DNA of 64,000 bases from Actinoalloteichus hoggarensis. Its GTDB lineage: Bacteria > Actinomycetota > Actinomycetes > Mycobacteriales > Pseudonocardiaceae. The position numbers and the translations under genes are program-made. Each line of letters starts with the position of its first letter. Positions within the stretch are counted from its first letter, which is position 1. Under the pieces are notes generated by a model. It was not told the origin of the DNA and searched no databases. It worked only from the letters and a program-made list of their open reading frames with translations. The stretch lies in the NCBI RefSeq assembly GCF_002234535.1, contig NZ_CP022521.1, positions 3,286,001 to 3,350,000 of the forward strand, written 5' to 3'. Positions 61,071 to 64,000 of this stretch are shown piece after piece.

Positions 61071-64000
61071 ACACGCACGGCTCGCCGTCCCGGGTGGACG
61101 AACGAGCGCTGAGCGCCGGCACGACCGTACGGTTCGTCCTGCTGGTCGCCCTGTTGGTGATGAGCAGCAGTCTGATGGTGCTCCACGTCGCCCTCGCGTT
61201 GTCGGCGTATGACGGTTTCGGCTGCTCGCTGGCCGCCGGTGTCGCCCCGGGGATCGACTCGGCGGCGGACGTGATCGCCCGGCGTGGACTGCAATGGGAG
61301 GCCTATCGCGCGTGCAGCATCCGCTACGCGCCCCCGCCGCCGTGGTGGGTGTTGCCCGGCTGGTGGGCGGTGCTGGCGCTGCTCACCGCGCTGGTGTTCT
61401 GGGCGCTGTCCCGGTGGAAGGCCCGCCGCGGTCGTGCCGTGCCGCTGGCGGCGGTCGACCATGACGGCGCCGTCGCACGGGTGGTCGCCGAGCTCGCCGA
61501 GGCCGCCGGACTTCGCCGACCGCCGCGCGTGGTGATCGACGTGAGCGCGTCCTCGGCGGGCGCGGTGGTCTTCGGTCGAACCGGCCGCGCCACGGTGCGT
61601 CTGCACGGTGGCCTGTTGGCCCTGCGCGCCGTGGACCCGCTCCGGTTCCGGGCCGTGCTGTCGCACGAGTTCGCCCACATCGCCAACGGCGACGTCACCA
61701 TCACCTACCTGACCGTGGCGTTATGGCGGGTCTACCTCGGGGTGGCCCTGCCCCCGTTCCTGCTGTGGTGCGTGCTGATGTTCCAGCGGGCGCCGAACTC
61801 GCCGGTGTGGAGCAGCGAGGCGCCGATCGTCACCCGAGGCCTGCTGCTGACCGCCCTGTTGACGATGCTGGTCTACCTCGCCCGCGCCGACGTGCTGCGC
61901 AGCCGCGAGGTGTACGCCGACCTCACGGCGGTGCGCCGGGGTGCCGACCCTACGGGCTGGTCGAGGCTCGACGCCGACGACGTCGGCACCCGACGTCGCC
62001 TGCTGCGCGCGTTCCTGGAGCTGTGGCGGACGCATCCGCGCTGGGAGGTGCGGCGCAGGGCGTTGACCGACCCGGCCGTGTTGTTCGGGGTGTACGCGCT
62101 TCCGCTGTTCCTGACCGGTGCGGCCGCCACGATCACGCACTCCCACACCATGTTCGCGCTCACGCAGTACGCACAGCTCAGTTCCTGGGCACAGCACGGG
62201 GCCGCCCTGGCGGCGGCGGCACTGGTGGCGGGAGTGGTCGGGGTCGCCCTCTGGCGTGCCGTGGTGTTCAGCGCCCTCATCGGCGTTCCCGGGCCGTCGA
62301 GCATCCGGGCGGGCCTGTGGCTCGGCCTGGGCATGATGCTCGGCGGGCTCGCCGCGGGACAGGGCACGATCAACGAGTGGCTGCCCGCCCGGCCGTGGGT
62401 GTTCCTGCTGCTCCCCGTGATCGCGGTGGCGTTCACCTCGTGGTCGACGCACTGCGCACGCCTGTGGGTGGTCGCGTGGCGTGGCCGTTCGCTGCGCGGC
62501 GTCATGCTGCTGAGCGTGGCCGCCGCGTCCTCGGCGTTGTCGGTGTGGTTCGTCTGGTGGCAGACCCAGGGCGTCGCGGCAGGCGCGGGATGGTGGTTCG
62601 ACGTCGCGGGCGTCCGCGACGACCTGGTGACCTACCTGCTCGGCACGGCGCCGGACGACGCGCCGGTGACGTGGGTCGACACCGCGTTCGTCACGATCAT
62701 GAACACGACGACCAACGTGCTCGCCCTGCCGTTCGCGATCGCCGCGCTCATCGGACTGTGGGTCGTTCCGATGCTCGCATGGTGGTCGCGGCCCGGTATC
62801 GACCCGCCCCGGTGGGCGCTCGCCGCGCTCGCCGGTGACCGGATCAGACCCGGACCGCCGCTGCCCGCCTTCCGCCGAGTGCTGCTGCCCGGCGTCTGCG
62901 GGGGCGTCCTCGGCGCGGCGATCGTCGTCGCCCCCGTCGGGACCTGGTTCGGTGTGGACGTCGATGCGTCGCCGACCGCCTTCGTGACGGCCGAACTGTT
63001 CGGAATGCAGCTCGCCTTCCTGGTCGCCGCTGCGGCGGCCGCCGCCGTTGCCCGCCGGACCGTACCCGAGCACCGGTTGGCGGCCGCCCTCATCGCCGCG
63101 GGCACCGCCACACTGCTGTGCTTCGGGGCGTTGCTCCTGTCGCGTGTCTCCGACGGCTGTATCCCGCCGTTCGCCCTCGCCGACGGCGCCTGTTCGTCGG
63201 AGACCGGTGTGGCCCGGCGGCTGTTCGACCTGATCCTGCTGCCCGCCCTGCCGTTCGTCCTGTTGACGGCGGGACTGGTGGGCGCGCCCCGATCCGTGAG
63301 CGCACGGCGGGCGGTTCGACCTCGGACGATCGGGCCGGCCCGCGCCGGTGTGCTCGTGCTCCTGGTCGGCGCGCTGGCCGTGTCGACCGTCGCGTTCGTT
63401 CAGCGCGCCCCGGTGGCGGGCCGGGTGCCCACCCCGGCGGAGGTGCAGCAGGCCTCCCGTCAGGCGATGGACGCCCCGCCGGACGGGCCGGTGCCCGCGT
63501 CCACGCGAGCGATGCAGGTCGAGGCCTGGTTCGGCTACGGCGGCGACGATCTGCTGGACGACTTCTCCGTCCACCGACGCGATCTGTTCGCGGCCGTCAC
63601 CGCGGGAGTCGAGGCCGGTGCGACCATCGCGGAACTCCACCACGTCCGCCCCCACTGCACGGAGATCGTCGCCTTCGCGGAGGAGGGCGTCCGATACTTC
63701 CGCGTTCCCGATCCCTCGGCGAACGAACTGTGGGAGTCGTTCCTCGTGCTCGCCTGGCAGGCGGGCCGGGAGTGCGAGATCGCCTTGGACGCCGACCAGG
63801 CCGAGGACTTCGACGCCGCCATGCAGGACCTCGTCACCGCCCAGAACACCGGTGACCGGGTGCTTCGCGCCTCGACGAGAGGCCGCGACCGGCACCGGCT
63901 CGTCCGCGTCGGTCGGAAGCGACGAGCCACCACAGCGGCTGGCACACCGCCGAAGCCCGTCTCGACCCCGGTGCCGTCCACCGACCCGCCCCGGAACCCG
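61067..64000 (+). CDS. M48-family membrane metalloprotease, 3' partial
   Basis: The frame is open from GTG 61067 to the end of the window (978 residues, no stop). HExxH is HEFAH (200-204) in VLSHEFAHIANGDV, and a downstream third ligand lies in LRSREVYADLTAVR. Hydrophobic helices flank the catalytic part, and many more follow (for example VFLLLPVIAVAFTSW), so the C-terminal part is a large polytopic extension. Normal M48/HtpX proteins have ~290 residues, so this is a long variant. Role: membrane-protein quality control (inferred). Confidence 0.85.
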   Translation, partial: MNTHGSPSRVDERALSAGTTVRFVLLVALLVMSSSLMVLHVALALSAYDGFGCSLAAGVAPGIDSAADVIARRGLQWEAYRACSIRYAPPPPWWVLPGWWAVLALLTALVFWALSRWKARRGRAVPLAAVDHDGAVARVVAELAEAAGLRRPPRVVIDVSASSAGAVVFGRTGRATVRLHGGLLALRAVDPLRFRAVLSHEFAHIANGDVTITYLTVALWRVYLGVALPPFLLWCVLMFQRAPNSPVWSSEAPIVTRGLLLTALLTMLVYLARADVLRSREVYADLTAVRRGADPTGWSRLDADDVGTRRRLLRAFLELWRTHPRWEVRRRALTDPAVLFGVYALPLFLTGAAATITHSHTMFALTQYAQLSSWAQHGAALAAAALVAGVVGVALWRAVVFSALIGVPGPSSIRAGLWLGLGMMLGGLAAGQGTINEWLPARPWVFLLLPVIAVAFTSWSTHCARLWVVAWRGRSLRGVMLLSVAAASSALSVWFVWWQTQGVAAGAGWWFDVAGVRDDLVTYLLGTAPDDAPVTWVDTAFVTIMNTTTNVLALPFAIAALIGLWVVPMLAWWSRPGIDPPRWALAALAGDRIRPGPPLPAFRRVLLPGVCGGVLGAAIVVAPVGTWFGVDVDASPTAFVTAELFGMQLAFLVAAAAAAAVARRTVPEHRLAAALIAAGTATLLCFGALLLSRVSDGCIPPFALADGACSSETGVARRLFDLILLPALPFVLLTAGLVGAPRSVSARRAVRPRTIGPARAGVLVLLVGALAVSTVAFVQRAPVAGRVPTPAEVQQASRQAMDAPPDGPVPASTRAMQVEAWFGYGGDDLLDDFSVHRRDLFAAVTAGVEAGATIAELHHVRPHCTEIVAFAEEGVRYFRVPDPSANELWESFLVLAWQAGRECEIALDADQAEDFDAAMQDLVTAQNTGDRVLRASTRGRDRHRLVRVGRKRRATTAAGTPPKPVSTPVPSTDPPRNP

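Noticed and set aside
61721-63895. Minus-strand frame of 724 codons opposite the M48 protease
   Set aside because: Low-complexity Arg/Gly/His text; the plus strand has HEFAH and membrane helices across the same DNA.
1-64000. CRISPR arrays, rRNA operons, canonical IS elements with transposases
   Set aside because: No regularly spaced repeats, rRNA signatures or DDE transposase motifs were seen; the repeats found are attachment sites and one in-gene duplication.

Overview
The window is very GC-rich, uses GTG as often as ATG for starts, chains genes through ATGA/GTGA overlaps, and carries WhiB, F420-dependent (LLM), DrrAB-type and mycobacteria-like cell-envelope genes. This points to a filamentous or related actinomycete chromosome, most likely Pseudonocardiales (Actinoalloteichus-like). 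The genus is inferred from gene content only. No rRNA genes and no CRISPR array are visible; there is one tRNA gene, tRNA-Leu(GAG).

Layout. (1) 1-16.6 kb is accessory metabolism and resistance: an SRPBCC protein, a tyrosine phosphatase, an APH(6)-type kinase, a small catabolic locus (FAH-family enzyme, a broken 2-hydroxyacid dehydrogenase, a FadR/GntR repressor), and a four-gene coupled operon of DrrA/DrrB exporter, SNF2 helicase and SWIM zinc-finger protein. A PrmC-like methyltransferase, a GNAT enzyme, and a MerR/imine-reductase-like divergent pair follow. (2) 16.8-31.4 kb holds regulator-enzyme pairs (SDR/TetR, GlxA/NQO, PadR/membrane protein, aldo-keto reductase with a decayed TetR), a lone tyrosine recombinase, and an unusual four-gene operon (21.7 to 18.7 kb, minus strand). 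That operon encodes a 65-residue peptide, two unrecognised proteins and a cytosolic penicillin-binding-protein-like serine hydrolase. (3) 30.7-38.3 kb resembles a conserved actinobacterial envelope neighbourhood: histidine phosphatase, UppP, LLM oxidoreductase, Tat-exported carbonic anhydrase, LppL-like lipoprotein, DUF5703 and an M20 peptidase.

(4) 38.4-59.8 kb is a tandem array of mobile elements in the 3' end of tRNA-Leu(GAG). A 23-bp repeat lies at 38464-38486 and 49114-49136, and a degraded copy at 58538-58558. Each is followed on the right by a minus-strand large serine recombinase: intact, truncated and badly decayed respectively. Element 1 (about 38487-49136) carries an FtsK-type translocase, a small membrane protein, WhiB, an excisionase-like HTH protein, an XRE regulator, two large paralogous HTH/Nudix-like proteins in inverted orientation around a cupin gene, and a low-GC membrane protein with an exact 60-bp internal repeat. 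Element 2 (about 49137-58558) carries a serine-hydrolase lipoprotein with a two-component system, a decayed NACHT NTPase, and an MFS exporter with an HxlR regulator.

(5) 59.9-64 kb returns to chromosomal genes: cyclophilin, a small helical protein and the start of a large multi-spanning M48 metalloprotease that runs off the window.

The best candidates for something undescribed are the peptide / two-unknown / serine-hydrolase operon (18.7-21.7 kb), the duplicated HTH-Nudix-like plus cupin module (44.1-47.7 kb), and the recombinase genes whose stop codon is supplied by the tRNA target.
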